A stretch of DNA of 39,272 nt. It comes from UBA2428 sp002343545. GTDB lineage: Bacteria > Bdellovibrionota > UBA2428. The notes under the pieces were generated by a model. The model did no database searches, was not told the DNA's origin, and was given only the letters and a program-made list of their open reading frames with translations. Within the stretch, counting starts at the first letter, position 1; every line of letters starts with the position of its first letter. Both the position numbers and the translations under genes were made by a program. Positions 1 through 9,300 of this stretch are shown here, one piece after another. Location: positions 1-39,272 of the forward strand of contig CALFZE010000004.1 of assembly GCA_937952285.1 (NCBI GenBank), in the 5' to 3' direction.

Positions 1-600
1 GTGCCGAACGCCGAACTTCCGACGTTCCTCGGAACAAGTTTCCTGGACGACATGTTCACGGGAATCCAAGTCGATCGTGTGGCGCACCTTACCGCCGAGG
101 ATCTGACCGATGTCTTTGAGGACCGATTCCGTGAACTCGCTCGGCCGTTGAAAAAGATCCGGCCAAGCGCAAGAGAAAATCTGATCGAGCGGATAGGTGC
201 AAAGCTCGAGGAAACGGAGGTTTCGGTAAATCTGAATTAAATCCGAGCCATAGACTTCGATCACGTCGTCCGTCTGAAGGCGCTCGAAAAGATCCGAGCT
301 CGGCCGCAAACCGAGGTGGCGCAGAATACCCCAAAGCACGACGCGGCTGTCGTCGCGAATCGACTCGCCGTCGGCCTTCGCCCGGAGGCAAGCGTTCAAA
401 TAGACTTGAAAATTCTGAACGATGGCGGCCTGGGCTTCTTGCGGAAGCAGGCGAAAATCCGCGAAAGGACGCTGGGGATGGTAAGGAGTGAGACGAATGC
501 CTTCCGAGGCCGCTAAGGTGCAAAAAGTCTCAAGTTGAACACGGAAACGTTCTTCCCAACTCCAGCCGACCGGTTCACTCGTCGATAAGAGGGGTAACAT
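1..600 (-). CDS. Hypothetical protein, C-terminus beyond window edge
   Basis: An uninterrupted minus-strand frame runs from ATG at 600-598 to the left edge (200 codons, no stop). The protein begins MLPLLSTSEPVGWSWEERF and is soluble, with no signal peptide or membrane segment. A central stretch, reading VIEVYGSDLIQIYRNLRFLE, followed by a short helical part is loosely reminiscent of a PAS-type fold, but I do not recognise the family. The start was chosen because a good promoter ends 7 nt upstream of this ATG. The frame stays open upstream to a TAA near 708, but that stretch holds the promoter and has no ATG. Codons such as TTT, TTA, CAA and AGT are commoner here than in the neighbours, so base composition differs. 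It is divergent from the Hsp70-like gene. Confident that it is coding, not what it does. Confidence 0.6.
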   Translation of the reverse strand, partial: MLPLLSTSEPVGWSWEERFRVQLETFCTLAASEGIRLTPYHPQRPFADFRLLPQEAQAAIVQNFQVYLNACLRAKADGESIRDDSRVVLWGILRHLGLRPSSDLFERLQTDDVIEVYGSDLIQIYRNLRFLELCTYPLDQIFSCAWPDLFQRPSEFTESVLKDIGQILGGKVRHTIDLDSREHVVQETCSEERRKFGVRH

Positions 601-636
601 CGGATCGAAAATAGCGGCTTTGGCATGGCACGTCAA
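601..636 (-). promoter_or_regulatory. Sigma-70-type promoter placed for a leaderless transcript
   Basis: On the minus strand TTGACG (636-631), a 17-nt spacer and TATTTT (613-608) lie upstream of the ATG at 600. Only 7 nt separate the -10 box from the start codon, and there is no Shine-Dalgarno site. The first transcribed base would fall at or next to the A of ATG. Confidence 0.6.
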
Positions 637-738
637 TTTGAAGTATTCACATCGGCCCGTTCTTCCGACCTGTCCTTCGTCACCCCAAACCCATGAATTG
701 AATGGATAATTTTAAGCGACTCTGCCATCATTCGCGTT

Positions 739-2013
739 ATGCGGGGGTCCGATTTCATTTACGCGATCGATTTTGGGACTTCCAACTCCTTGTTGGGGGG
801 CGCCCATGCCGGCGGGGTGGAGCCTTTGGCCCCCCTCGATCCGCAAGCGAGCGATCCCCACGTCTTGCGAAGCCTGCTCTATTTTGAGCCCGGTCAGGAA
901 CCGAGCTTCGGCACTCACGCGATGCAGCGTTACGTCGAGAACTCCCTGAACGGACGTTTTCTGCGTTCCTTCAAACGCTTCCTTCCTTCGAAGGCTTTCG
1001 AAGGCACCACGATCGGCGCGAAACACTGGCGTCTCGAGGAGCTCGTCGCGCGCTTCCTGCGCGAGATGCGCGAGCGCGCAAACGCGCACTACGGACGCGA
1101 CGTCGAGGCGGCCGTCTTCGGGCGCCCCGCCCTTTTCTCCGAAGACGCCGAGTCGGAGCGGCTCGCGCAGACGCGCCTGGAAGAAGCGGCGCGGCTCGCC
1201 GGCTTCAAGCACATCGACTTTTTGCCCGAACCCGTGGCGGCCGCTTACCGCTACCGGCACGAGATGAAGCGCGAGGAGATCGTGCTCGTCGCCGACTTCG
1301 GCGGCGGGACTTCGGACTACACGATCATCAAGCTCTCCGATCGCGAGTTCCGCCCCGAAGACGTTCTCGCGATCGGCGGCGCGCCCGTGGCCGGCGACGC
1401 GCTCGACGGCGCGGTGATGAAACACCGGGTCGCCAAGCACTTCGGCTCCGAGGTCAACTACCGGGCGCCCTTCGGCTCGCAGGTGCTCACGATGCCCCGG
1501 GGCGTGCTCTCTTACCTTTGTTCGACCGCGCACATCCAGTTCCTCAACGCGCCGGAAAACCGCGCCTTCTTGAACCAGGTGCGGGCCTGGTCGCTCGGCG
1601 ACGAAGATCGACGGGTCATGGACCAGCTGCGCACCCTGCTCGAAAACCAGCTCGGCTTCTCGATTTTCGAAGCCATCGAAGCGGCGAAGCGAAAACTCTC
1701 GACGGGCGACACGGCGGAGATCCGCTTCGAGTATCCCGACATCGACATCCGGGAACCCCTCAAGCAAAAGCACTTCGAAAGCGACACGCGCGCCGAGACC
1801 GAACGCATCTTTTCCGCGCTCGACGCGACCCTGGCGCGCGCGGGCCTGAAGGCGGAGCAGATTCACCGCATCTGCTGCACGGGCGGCACCGCGAAAGCTT
1901 CGGTCGTCCGCAAAGGACTCAAGAGCCGTTTCGCCGAAGATCGCCTCGACAACTTCCGGAACTTCACCTCGATCGTGGAAGGCCTTTGCGAAAGGGGCCG
2001 GCAACTGCTCTAA
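739..2013 (+). CDS. Hsp70-family protein, YegD-like (actin-type ATPase only)
   Basis: A 424-residue protein with the Hsp70/actin ATPase fold. The phosphate-1 loop reads IDFGTSNS at residues 10-17, the phosphate-2 loop DFGGGTSDY begins at D186, PEPVAAAYRY resembles the Hsp70 connect-1 region, and CCTGGTAK near residue 378 fits the adenosine motif. It stops soon after the nucleotide-binding domain and lacks the peptide-binding beta-sandwich and lid, as in YegD (about 450 residues) and unlike DnaK (about 640). It is therefore probably an Hsp70-like ATPase with unknown clients. The gene precedes the ABC-F gene by 51 bp in the same direction and may be cotranscribed. No grpE or dnaJ lies nearby. 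The exact start is supported only by the protein alignment; a weak CATCAT box lies 7 nt upstream. Confidence 0.85.
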   Translation: MRGSDFIYAIDFGTSNSLLGGAHAGGVEPLAPLDPQASDPHVLRSLLYFEPGQEPSFGTHAMQRYVENSLNGRFLRSFKRFLPSKAFEGTTIGAKHWRLEELVARFLREMRERANAHYGRDVEAAVFGRPALFSEDAESERLAQTRLEEAARLAGFKHIDFLPEPVAAAYRYRHEMKREEIVLVADFGGGTSDYTIIKLSDREFRPEDVLAIGGAPVAGDALDGAVMKHRVAKHFGSEVNYRAPFGSQVLTMPRGVLSYLCSTAHIQFLNAPENRAFLNQVRAWSLGDEDRRVMDQLRTLLENQLGFSIFEAIEAAKRKLSTGDTAEIRFEYPDIDIREPLKQKHFESDTRAETERIFSALDATLARAGLKAEQIHRICCTGGTAKASVVRKGLKSRFAEDRLDNFRNFTSIVEGLCERGRQLL

Positions 2014-2064
2014 CGTTCCGCGAACGAGCCCCCGCCAACGCTTACGCCCTTTAGGAATGCCAAG

Positions 2065-3702
2065 ATGATCCACCTCAACAACCTCTCCAAGCAGTACGGC
2101 CAGAAGGTCCTCTTCCAGGGCGCGAGCTTCCAAGTGAAGCCCGGTGAGAAAATCGGCCTCGTCGGTCCCAACGGCGCCGGCAAGTCCACGATCTTCCGTC
2201 TCATCACGGGCGAAGAAGCACCCGACGTGGGCGAGATCAACATCCCCGACAAAGTCATCGTCGGCTATTTTTCGCAGGACGTGGGCGAGATGAGCGGCCG
2301 TAGCGCGCTCGCCGAAGTCATGTCGGGCGCGGGCAAGGTCTCCGAGCTCCAGGCCGAGATCGAGGCGATGGAGCGTCGCCTCGAGGCTTCCGCCGTGGAA
2401 CCGCTCGACGACGACGAGATGGCCAAGCTCCTCGAGCGCTACGGCGAGGCGCAATCCGACTTCCAGTCGCGCGGCGGCTACGACCTCGATTCGCGCGCGA
2501 AGGCCATCCTGACGGGCCTCGGCATCGGTCCCGGCGACTACGAACGACCGGTGGAGAGCTTCAGCGGCGGTTGGAAGATGCGGATCGCCCTCGCCAAGAT
2601 CCTGGCTTTGCAGCCGCACGTCCTGCTCATGGACGAGCCGACGAACCACTTGGACATCGAAAGCATCCTCTGGCTCGAGGAGTGGCTCGCCGCCTTCGAA
2701 GGCTCGGTCGTCATGACAAGCCACGACCGCGATTTCATGAACCGTCTCGTCACGCGCATCGTTGAAGTCGCCGGCAAAGCCATTACGAGCTACTCGGGTA
2801 ACTACGATTTCTACGTTCGCGAGCGCGAGATTCGTCGCGAACAGCTCCTCTCGGCGCACAAAAAGCAGCAAGAGATGCTCGCGAAGGAAGAAGAGTTCAT
2901 CGCTCGCTTCGCGGCGCGGGCCTCGCACGCCGCGCAGGTCCAATCGCGCGTCAAGAAGCTCGAGAAGATCGATCGTGTCGAGATCCCGCCCGACGAGAAG
3001 GTCATGAACATCCAGTTCATGGAGATCCCGCGCAGCGGCAACGACGTCGTCATCCTGAAGGACCTCGCGAAGGTCTGGGACCGCGACGACGGCACGAGCC
3101 GACCCGTGTTCGGCGGCGTGACGGCCGTCGTTCAACGTCTCCAGAAGATCGCGGTCGTCGGCGTGAACGGCGCCGGCAAGTCCACGCTGCTCAAATGCAT
3201 CACGGGCCAGGCCGACGCGACCTCGGGCACGCTCGCGCTCGGCGCCGGCGTACGCGTGGGTTACTTCAGCCAGCACGCGCTCGACGTGCTGAACCCGAAC
3301 GCGACGGTCATGGAAGAGGTCTACTCGCACGCGCCGACGGCGAGCATCACCGCGATCCGCGGTCTCCTGGGCGCCTTCCTCTTCAGCGGCGACGACGTCC
3401 ACAAGAAGGTCTCGATCCTCTCGGGCGGCGAGAAGAGCCGCGTCGTGCTCGCCTCGATCCTGGCCAAGCCCGTCAATTTCCTCGTGCTGGACGAACCCAC
3501 GAACCACCTCGACATCGCTTCGCGCGAAGTCCTGCTCAAGGCGCTTCAGGATTTTGACGGCACCGTCATGATCGTAAGCCACGACCGGCACTTTCTGCGC
3601 TCGGTCACCAACCGCGTCTTCGAAATCGATCGCGGGCGCATGATGAATTACGAAGGCAACTACGACTACTACCTGTCGAAGAAGGCCGCGACGAGCCGCT
3701 AG
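2065..3702 (+). CDS. ABC-F family ATPase (YbiT/Uup type)
   Basis: A 545-residue cytosolic protein with two ABC domains and no membrane segment. Domain 1 has Walker A GPNGAGKS (34-41), signature SGGWK from S167 and Walker B LLMDEPTNHLD with D190/E191. A charged linker with many Lys/Arg/Glu follows (about 250-310). Domain 2 has GVNGAGKS (366-373), ILSGGEKSR and LVLDEPTNHLD with D476/E477. Both catalytic glutamates and both signatures are present, so it should be a competent ATPase. ABC-F proteins act on ribosomes in translation or antibiotic protection rather than in transport. Length and the absence of a long C-terminal extension are nearest to the YbiT/Ykpa group. The exact subfamily cannot be fixed by eye. 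The start has an AGGA 9 nt upstream. Confidence 0.9.
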   Translation: MIHLNNLSKQYGQKVLFQGASFQVKPGEKIGLVGPNGAGKSTIFRLITGEEAPDVGEINIPDKVIVGYFSQDVGEMSGRSALAEVMSGAGKVSELQAEIEAMERRLEASAVEPLDDDEMAKLLERYGEAQSDFQSRGGYDLDSRAKAILTGLGIGPGDYERPVESFSGGWKMRIALAKILALQPHVLLMDEPTNHLDIESILWLEEWLAAFEGSVVMTSHDRDFMNRLVTRIVEVAGKAITSYSGNYDFYVREREIRREQLLSAHKKQQEMLAKEEEFIARFAARASHAAQVQSRVKKLEKIDRVEIPPDEKVMNIQFMEIPRSGNDVVILKDLAKVWDRDDGTSRPVFGGVTAVVQRLQKIAVVGVNGAGKSTLLKCITGQADATSGTLALGAGVRVGYFSQHALDVLNPNATVMEEVYSHAPTASITAIRGLLGAFLFSGDDVHKKVSILSGGEKSRVVLASILAKPVNFLVLDEPTNHLDIASREVLLKALQDFDGTVMIVSHDRHFLRSVTNRVFEIDRGRMMNYEGNYDYYLSKKAATSR

Positions 3703-3707
3703 GGCGG

Positions 3708-3728
3708 CGCGGGGCACGGATCCCCGCG
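3708..3728 (+). terminator. GC hairpin after the ABC-F gene
   Basis: CGCGGGG (3708-3714) pairs perfectly with CCCCGCG (3722-3728) around a 7-nt loop, starting 6 nt after the stop codon. No T-tract follows (AAATTCC), so it is at best a weak terminator or an mRNA 3'-end stabiliser. Confidence 0.35.
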
Positions 3729-3759
3729 AAATTCCGACGCCCGTTTGGCTCGCCACCGA

Positions 3760-3768
3760 TGCTAGACT
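3760..3768 (+). promoter_or_regulatory. Extended -10 promoter, leaderless spacing
   Basis: TG at 3760-3761, one base, then TAGACT (3763-3768), and only 6 nt (AGGCGG) before the ATG at 3775. There is no clear -35 at the right distance (CCCGTT), as is usual for extended -10 promoters. Confidence 0.5.
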
Positions 3769-3774
3769 AGGCGG

Positions 3775-4671
3775 ATGCGCGCCTTCCTTTCGGCCTTCCT
3801 CGTATCGGCGAGTTTCTTTCCGACGACGCTGCACGCCCGAGTCGCGCTCGATCCCGAAGCGCCGACGCCCCCGTCCGTCGCCCCGCCAACGACGAGAGGC
3901 CGGCACGCGGAAGACCCCCTCGTGAAAGAGTTCCGCGAGACGGCCGAAAGGCTCTCGGCGAGCGAGCAGGCGATCGACGCCGCCTGCCGGGATCTCGCGG
4001 GTATCGCCGCGCGCGGCGCCTTCCTACGCGACTTCCGGATCGCCCGCGAGAAACTCGAAAAGCTACGCACCGAGTTGCAAAGCGCGTTTTCGCCCCGCGC
4101 ATCGATGGACGAAGGCCGCTGCCCGTCGGACTACTACCTCTTCGGCCAAGCCCTGACGCTCGTGCGTCGCCGACGCGCGCTCTCGAACGACCTCGCCCAG
4201 GCGGGTACGGAAGAGCTCGAGCTCCTGGCCGCCCGCCTCGACCTCGACCGGCCTCCGGAGCGGATCGGGCTCGAGTTCCTGCCTTCTCCGCTCGACGCCG
4301 TCTTGGCGCTCGACGACGCTGAACTCGCCAAGGCCTTCCGAAAGGTCTACTTGAGCTCTCCTTTCAACGCGCGCGAGACCCTGCCCGTCGACGCCATCTC
4401 GTCGAAGATCAAACGCAACGAGACGCGCCTCGCCAAGGACCACGAGCAGATCTCGGCAAGACTCGAAGCCGCGCGCGCGCGCTTCGAGAGCCCGACGGAG
4501 CCGAACAAGCCGGAGCTGCAGAACTCCGTCCGCGACCTCGAACAACGCCTGGACGAGCAGAAGCTCCGCCTGAAACGCTGGAGCGCCTTCGCGGAAATGC
4601 TTCCGCGCGAAAGCGTCCCTCAAACGCCGGCGACGCGCAGGCAACTCCGCCAACAACGAAGCTCGAACTGA
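3775..4671 (+). CDS. Exported coiled-coil protein of unknown function
   Basis: A 298-residue protein. Residues 1-21 look like a Sec signal peptide (basic start, hydrophobic core, a likely cleavage after LHA). A Pro-rich linker (about 28-40) follows, then long charged helices rich in Glu, Arg, Leu and Ala. Two heptad-like stretches (about 48-105 and 215-285) suggest coiled coils. I do not recognise the family. The first gene product is presumably periplasmic. Transcription likely starts at the ATG itself. Its last 52 bp overlap, in the opposite direction, the end of the gene on the other strand, so the C-terminal residues are constrained by two readings. Confidence 0.65.
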   Translation: MRAFLSAFLVSASFFPTTLHARVALDPEAPTPPSVAPPTTRGRHAEDPLVKEFRETAERLSASEQAIDAACRDLAGIAARGAFLRDFRIAREKLEKLRTELQSAFSPRASMDEGRCPSDYYLFGQALTLVRRRRALSNDLAQAGTEELELLAARLDLDRPPERIGLEFLPSPLDAVLALDDAELAKAFRKVYLSSPFNARETLPVDAISSKIKRNETRLAKDHEQISARLEAARARFESPTEPNKPELQNSVRDLEQRLDEQKLRLKRWSAFAEMLPRESVPQTPATRRQLRQQRSSN

Positions 4672-5414
4672 CGACCTTTGAGCTCGAGCCCGTCGGCGAG
4701 CAGGACGAGCTCCTCGCTCGATTGGAGGCGTATCCAAGGCGACCTGGCTTCTTCGCGGTAGGCGAATCCGAAGGCCCTTCGGCCGCCGCCGAGAAAATGC
4801 GTGAGGACGAGGGCTGGCTTGGACTCGACCGGATGCAGGAAGACGCCGAAATCGCCCGGCGCGATACGCGGGTCCGCGGGATCGGCCCGCGAGGGACGCG
4901 GCGACACGACGACATGGAAGTCCGTCACGTCCACCGTCGAGCGGGCGTCGGCCAGCTCGACGTCGAGACGCCGCGGCGTTTGCCGGGTGAGCAACGCGAG
5001 GCTCGCGCCGAGGCGTCCCAAAACGGAGCCCGATCGTTTGAGGCGCCCGAGGTCGGCCCCAAAGCCCAACGAAACTCGCGACAGGAAATAGGTCGAGAGC
5101 GGCGCGCCCAAAGCGGAACGGACGAGGATCTCGCCGAGATCGGCGTACTCGTAGGTCTCGGCGCGCGGCAGGTCCATGAGCCCCCCCTTCGGATCGATGC
5201 GGCGGAAGATCCAAGTCCCGAGACGCTCGTGGCCGTAGCGAAGCGCGAGCGCGTTCAGGGCGAGCGAAAAAGTCGCGGCGTCGCCCAGAACCGCGACGTG
5301 CGAGACCGCGCCAAAATCCAGCGCGCCGAACGCGGGGGAATCCAAAAGGACGAAATTCTTGAGCCCCGCGACGGGGCTTACGCCCAGGACGACCTCGACC
5401 CCGACATTCTCCAC
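4620..5414 (-). CDS. Degenerate diacylglycerol-kinase-like protein
   Basis: A 264-residue protein if started at GTG 5414-5412; the frame is open further upstream to 5492 but would then overlap the divergent nuclease gene. Weak family signals are VAVLGDAATFSLALNAL, which sits where lipid kinases have the GGDGT loop, FLSRVSLGFGADLGRL like the central aslGfda motif, a possible iaPG segment, and a C-terminal LLADGLELKG...FELR resembling the vqvDGE strand. The GGDGT loop itself is not intact, so catalytic ability is doubtful. The GTG start was preferred because a near-consensus TATACT box lies 8 nt upstream. The 3' end overlaps the convergent exported-protein gene by 52 bp. Coding status likely, family assignment tentative. 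Confidence 0.45.
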   Translation of the reverse strand: MENVGVEVVLGVSPVAGLKNFVLLDSPAFGALDFGAVSHVAVLGDAATFSLALNALALRYGHERLGTWIFRRIDPKGGLMDLPRAETYEYADLGEILVRSALGAPLSTYFLSRVSLGFGADLGRLKRSGSVLGRLGASLALLTRQTPRRLDVELADARSTVDVTDFHVVVSPRPSRADPADPRIAPGDFGVFLHPVESKPALVLTHFLGGGRRAFGFAYREEARSPWIRLQSSEELVLLADGLELKGRQFELRCWRSCLRVAGV

Positions 5415-5469
5415 CTCGGACGAGTATACGACACTCCGGAGGCTTCCCGATAGGCTAGGATGGGGAGAC
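5415..5469. promoter_or_regulatory. Divergent promoter region
   Basis: The 55-bp gap between two divergent genes carries a -10 box for each. On the minus strand TATACT (5428-5423) is 8 nt from the GTG at 5414. On the plus strand TAGGCT (5451-5456) overlaps TAGGAT (5456-5461), the latter 8 nt from the ATG at 5470. GGGGAG at 5462-5467 could serve the plus gene as a closely spaced ribosome binding site. Confidence 0.45.
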
Positions 5470-6312
5470 ATGTCCCGCCGCGCCTTCGACACCGCTTTCG
5501 GCCCCGCCTTCTTCGAGGGCTTGCCCGCGTGCCCGGGGATCTACCGCGTCTTCGACGAAACCGGCACGATCGTCTACGTCGGGAAGGCCAAGAACCTCCG
5601 ACGACGCCTCGCGCAGTACCGCAACGCGAAACGGCGTAAGGCCCACCGGAAGATGGCGCTCATCGTGAAGACGGGACGGCGTATCGAGATCGAGGCCTGC
5701 GCCGACGAAGCGAGCGCGCTGCGGCTCGAGCTTCACCTCATCCAGACGCTAAGGCCGAAGCTCAACGTCTCGAACGCCTTCTCGTTCCTTTACCCCTTCG
5801 TCGGGATCCGTCGCGACGGCGCCGAGACCCGCATGCTCATGACGAGCCAACCCGACCTTTTCGCGGGCTACGAGCTGCACGGGTGCTACCGATCGCGCAA
5901 GCTCTCGAGCCTGGCCTTCGGCGCGCTCGCGCGGCTCTTCGACTACGTCGGCGACGTCAAGCACGAACCCCTGCATCGGCGCCTGTTGACCCGGCAAATT
6001 CGCATCAAGCGGCTCGAGGGCGAATGGATCCCGCGGGTCGAAGCGTTCTTTTCGGGCCGCTCGCCCGAGCTGCTCTCGGAACTCTGCTTGGCGCTCGTCG
6101 AAAAGTCCGGCGCGAGGCAGCGGCGCGAACAGGTCAGCGCGGATATCGAGACGCTCGAGAAATTCTGGCGGCGCGAGGCGGCCCGACTCAGACGCCTCGC
6201 CCAACGCAGCGACGCACCCTACCCGATCGCGCAATCCACGCGCGATCTGCTCTTGCTCAACGAACGGATTCATCGGGCCGAGAACGCACGAGGCGATCGA
6301 TCGACTGGATAA
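5470..6312 (+). CDS. GIY-YIG nuclease domain protein (UvrC/Cho-like)
   Basis: A 280-residue protein with an N-terminal GIY-YIG endonuclease domain: GIY at 23-25, YVG at 36-38, the Arg-rich helix KNLRRRLAQY (41-50) and the putative metal-binding Glu in RLELHLIQ near residue 87. This is the arrangement of the UvrC N-terminal domain and of the Cho nuclease. The rest (about 105-280) is helical and charged, without the UvrC RNase-H-like or helix-hairpin-helix domains that I can see. It therefore probably nicks DNA in a UvrC-related or unknown role. The ATG at 5470 follows GGGGAG. A much longer upstream reading is rejected because it crosses the divergent promoters. Confidence 0.75.
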   Translation: MSRRAFDTAFGPAFFEGLPACPGIYRVFDETGTIVYVGKAKNLRRRLAQYRNAKRRKAHRKMALIVKTGRRIEIEACADEASALRLELHLIQTLRPKLNVSNAFSFLYPFVGIRRDGAETRMLMTSQPDLFAGYELHGCYRSRKLSSLAFGALARLFDYVGDVKHEPLHRRLLTRQIRIKRLEGEWIPRVEAFFSGRSPELLSELCLALVEKSGARQRREQVSADIETLEKFWRREAARLRRLAQRSDAPYPIAQSTRDLLLLNERIHRAENARGDRSTG

Positions 6313-6396
6313 GCCGAAGGAGCTGGAGCGGCTTGGGCAAGGGCTCATCGAAACCGGCCTCGACGTAACGTCGACGCTCTTGCGGCATCACGCGCG

Positions 6397-9300
6397 CTAA
6401 GTCAACAGATCCATGAGATCTTGGCGGGTTAGCTGAAGCGCGGCGCCACCCTCGTCGAGCACCGCGCGCGCCAAATCCTTCTTATTCTCCTGCAGCGCGA
6501 GGATCTTTTCCTCGACCGTATCGCGCGCCACGAGGCGATGGATGAAGACCGGGTTGGGCTGCCCGATGCGATGCGCCCGGTCGGCCGCCTGATCTTCGAC
6601 GGCCGGGTTCCACCAGGGATCCAGGATGAAAACGTGATCGGCCGCGGTGAGCGTGAGGCCCACGCCGCCGGCCTTGAGCGAGATGAGCATGACGGGAGGT
6701 CCGCCGTCGCCCTGGAACTCGTTGACGAGTCCCTGGCGGTCGCGCGTCGATCCGTCGATGCGCGAGAAGCGAACGCCGCGACACCCGAGCTCGGCCCCGA
6801 TGAGATCGAGGAAGGAGGTCCACTGCGAGAAGATGAGGCTTTTGTGACCTTCCGCGATGGACTCCTCGATCGTCTCGGCCAAGAGCTCGAGCTTCGACGA
6901 CGTGTCCGCCTTCTGGCCGGGAATGAGCGCCGGGTGGCAGGCCGCCTGCCGCAGACGCAAGATGATCTCGAGGGCCTCGAGCACGCTGCCGCCGCCCTCG
7001 AGATTCCGAATGACCTCGGCCTTCGTCGAGGCCAGGATGGCGTCGTAGGTCGCGCGCTCCTCGGTCGTCAGCTCGCAATGCAAAACGAGTTCGGTGCGCG
7101 GCGGGAGCTCGGGCGCGACCTCTCGCTTGAGCCGGCGCAGGATGAAGGGTTTGACCTTACGCTTGAGGCGCGAAGCGATCTCGACCTCGCCCCGACCGAT
7201 CGGCCGCGCGTAACGCTCCAAGAAGTCGTCGCGCGTGCCGAGCAAGCCCGGCTGCAAGAAGTGGAACTGGCTCCAAAGGTCGTCGAGACGGTTCTCGACC
7301 GGCGTGCCGCTCAAGGCCGCGCGGAACTTCGCGCGCAGCGAATGCGCGGCCCGCGCGACCTGGCTATCGGGATTCTTGATGGTCTGCGCCTCGTCGAGCA
7401 CGATCGTGTCCCACTCCTCGGCGCGCAAACGCTCCTGGTCGAGGCGCAGGACGCCGTAGCTCGTCAGGACGACGTCGGCCCGCGGATCGAGTTCACGCTT
7501 CGCGCCGTAGTACATCGTGACCTTGAGCGAAGGTCGGAACTTCCGGATTTCCTGCGCCCAATTGAAGATGACGCTCGTCGGGGCGACCACGAGCGTGCGC
7601 CCCTTGATCGCGCAAAGCATCTGCAGAGTCTTGCCGAGACCCATGTCGTCGGCCAGCATCGCCCCGAGTCCCGAATCCCGCAGGAAGGAAAGCCAGCTGA
7701 CGCCCTGACGCTGGTAGACGCGGAGCTGCGCGGTGAGGTCCCGCGGCAATTCCGCGTCCTCGATGCGGCGGAAGTCCTCGAAGCGAGTCCGCAATTTCGC
7801 CAGGGAGTCGGGGAAGCTCGCGCCGGCTCCGCCCTCGGAAAGCTCCGCGCAAAGGGTCGCGAGCTCGGGAACGCGGTGCGGGGGCACCTTGTCGCCCTCG
7901 CTCGCTTCACGCGCCGCGAGAAAGTCGCGGACCTTCTTGCCGTGGCGCGCGACCCAATCCGATGGCAGCTTGGCCCAGCTGCCATCGAGGAGCGGGACCT
8001 CGTTCGAGTTCTGCTGCCAAGCGCGGAAGACGGCCTCGAAGCTCGCGGTCTTGCCCTCGCCGCCCTTCTCCCCCGGCACGCGGAAGTGCACGCCGAAAGA
8101 ATAGCCGTCCCGCTCGCCGACTTCGACGACGGCTTCGAGCTCACGGGATTCCGCGCGGTAGGCGTCGAGCCCGTCGCCCGCGGCGTCCCATTGGCCTTCG
8201 ACCTTACGCACGAAGTCCACGGCTTCCGCGCCGACGTAGCGCACGCGGCGGCCCGGCTGAAGCTGGAGTTCCGTCGAGAGCTTGCGCATGAGCTGCCGCT
8301 CGAGCTCGGGATTTCGCTGCACCGAGGGCGGCTTGCGTCCGCTCGCGACGCTTTCGCGCGTGAGGTTGAGTTCCATCGTGTCGTAGTTGAGCTGCCAGAG
8401 CGGCGGATCGCCGTAGACGACGTTGGCCAGGACCGAGAGGCACGCTTGGCCTTGCGGCCCCTGATCGCGCTCCAAGCGCAACTCCACGCGCGGCGGGATT
8501 TCGATCGCCTGCGGCAGACGCAAGCTCGTCACCCGGATCGAGATTTTCTTGCGCAAGCGCGGGAGGATCGTGCCGGCGAGGAGTCCTTCTTTCGACGGCG
8601 GAAAATACGAAGTCGCTCCCTCGATCCAGGATCTTTCCTCGGGCGTCAAGAAGACCGGCTGCACGAGCTGCAGCGTGTCCCCGCAGAGCACGACCCCGTG
8701 CGGAAAGGCTTCGGTGACTTGGGGATTGCGGATGCGGCGGAGCCGGTAGCCTTCGCCCTCGTCGGCGCACTCGTGCTGGAGCAGCAGGCGCGCGCTCGAA
8801 ATGGTGACGGCTTTTTCGTCCAGGTAAATCGCTTGGTCGGAACTGAGCGCGGAGAAAAGGGCTTCCAAGCGTTTGCGGTCGAGCGGCTCACCCCGGTAGG
8901 CCGCGAGCGCCTGGTCGGCCGCGAAGTCTTCTTTGGCCGCCATGATCTCGGGACCCGAAACGCGGCCCGCGCGCACGCCCGAAAGGTAGGACATGAGTTG
9001 CCCCGCGAAGGGCTTGCGGGTTCCACCCTCGAGCGCCACCGAGCGCTCGAAGCGCAGTCCTTCCGGGGAGCGCAAGAAGCGGTAATGGAAACGCGCGAGC
9101 GAGGCCGATCCCGAAGCGCCCGCGGGCGCGCCCGGGGCGGGAGCCTCCGCGCCTTCCTTCAGGTCCCCTTTCTTCAGGGCGATGACGGTCGCGGCGACGT
9201 GCGCGCAGGGGTTCTCGGCGCCTTCGCAGTCGCAGTCCCACTCCGATTGCGAAGGCCAGAGCGTGACCTTGGGGCTCATGAGCAAGCCGGGGATCTTGAG

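Noticed and set aside
1..240. Short plus-strand frame starting GTG at position 1
   Set aside because: It lies opposite the minus-strand frame that has a promoter and natural codon pattern; the plus reading has no ribosome site in view.
712..3906. A 1064-codon open frame on the minus strand opposite the Hsp70-like and ABC-F genes
   Set aside because: It is a mirror of strongly GC-biased third positions in the two real genes; the translation is Arg/Val/Glu-rich with no family motif, while the plus strand encodes two clear families.
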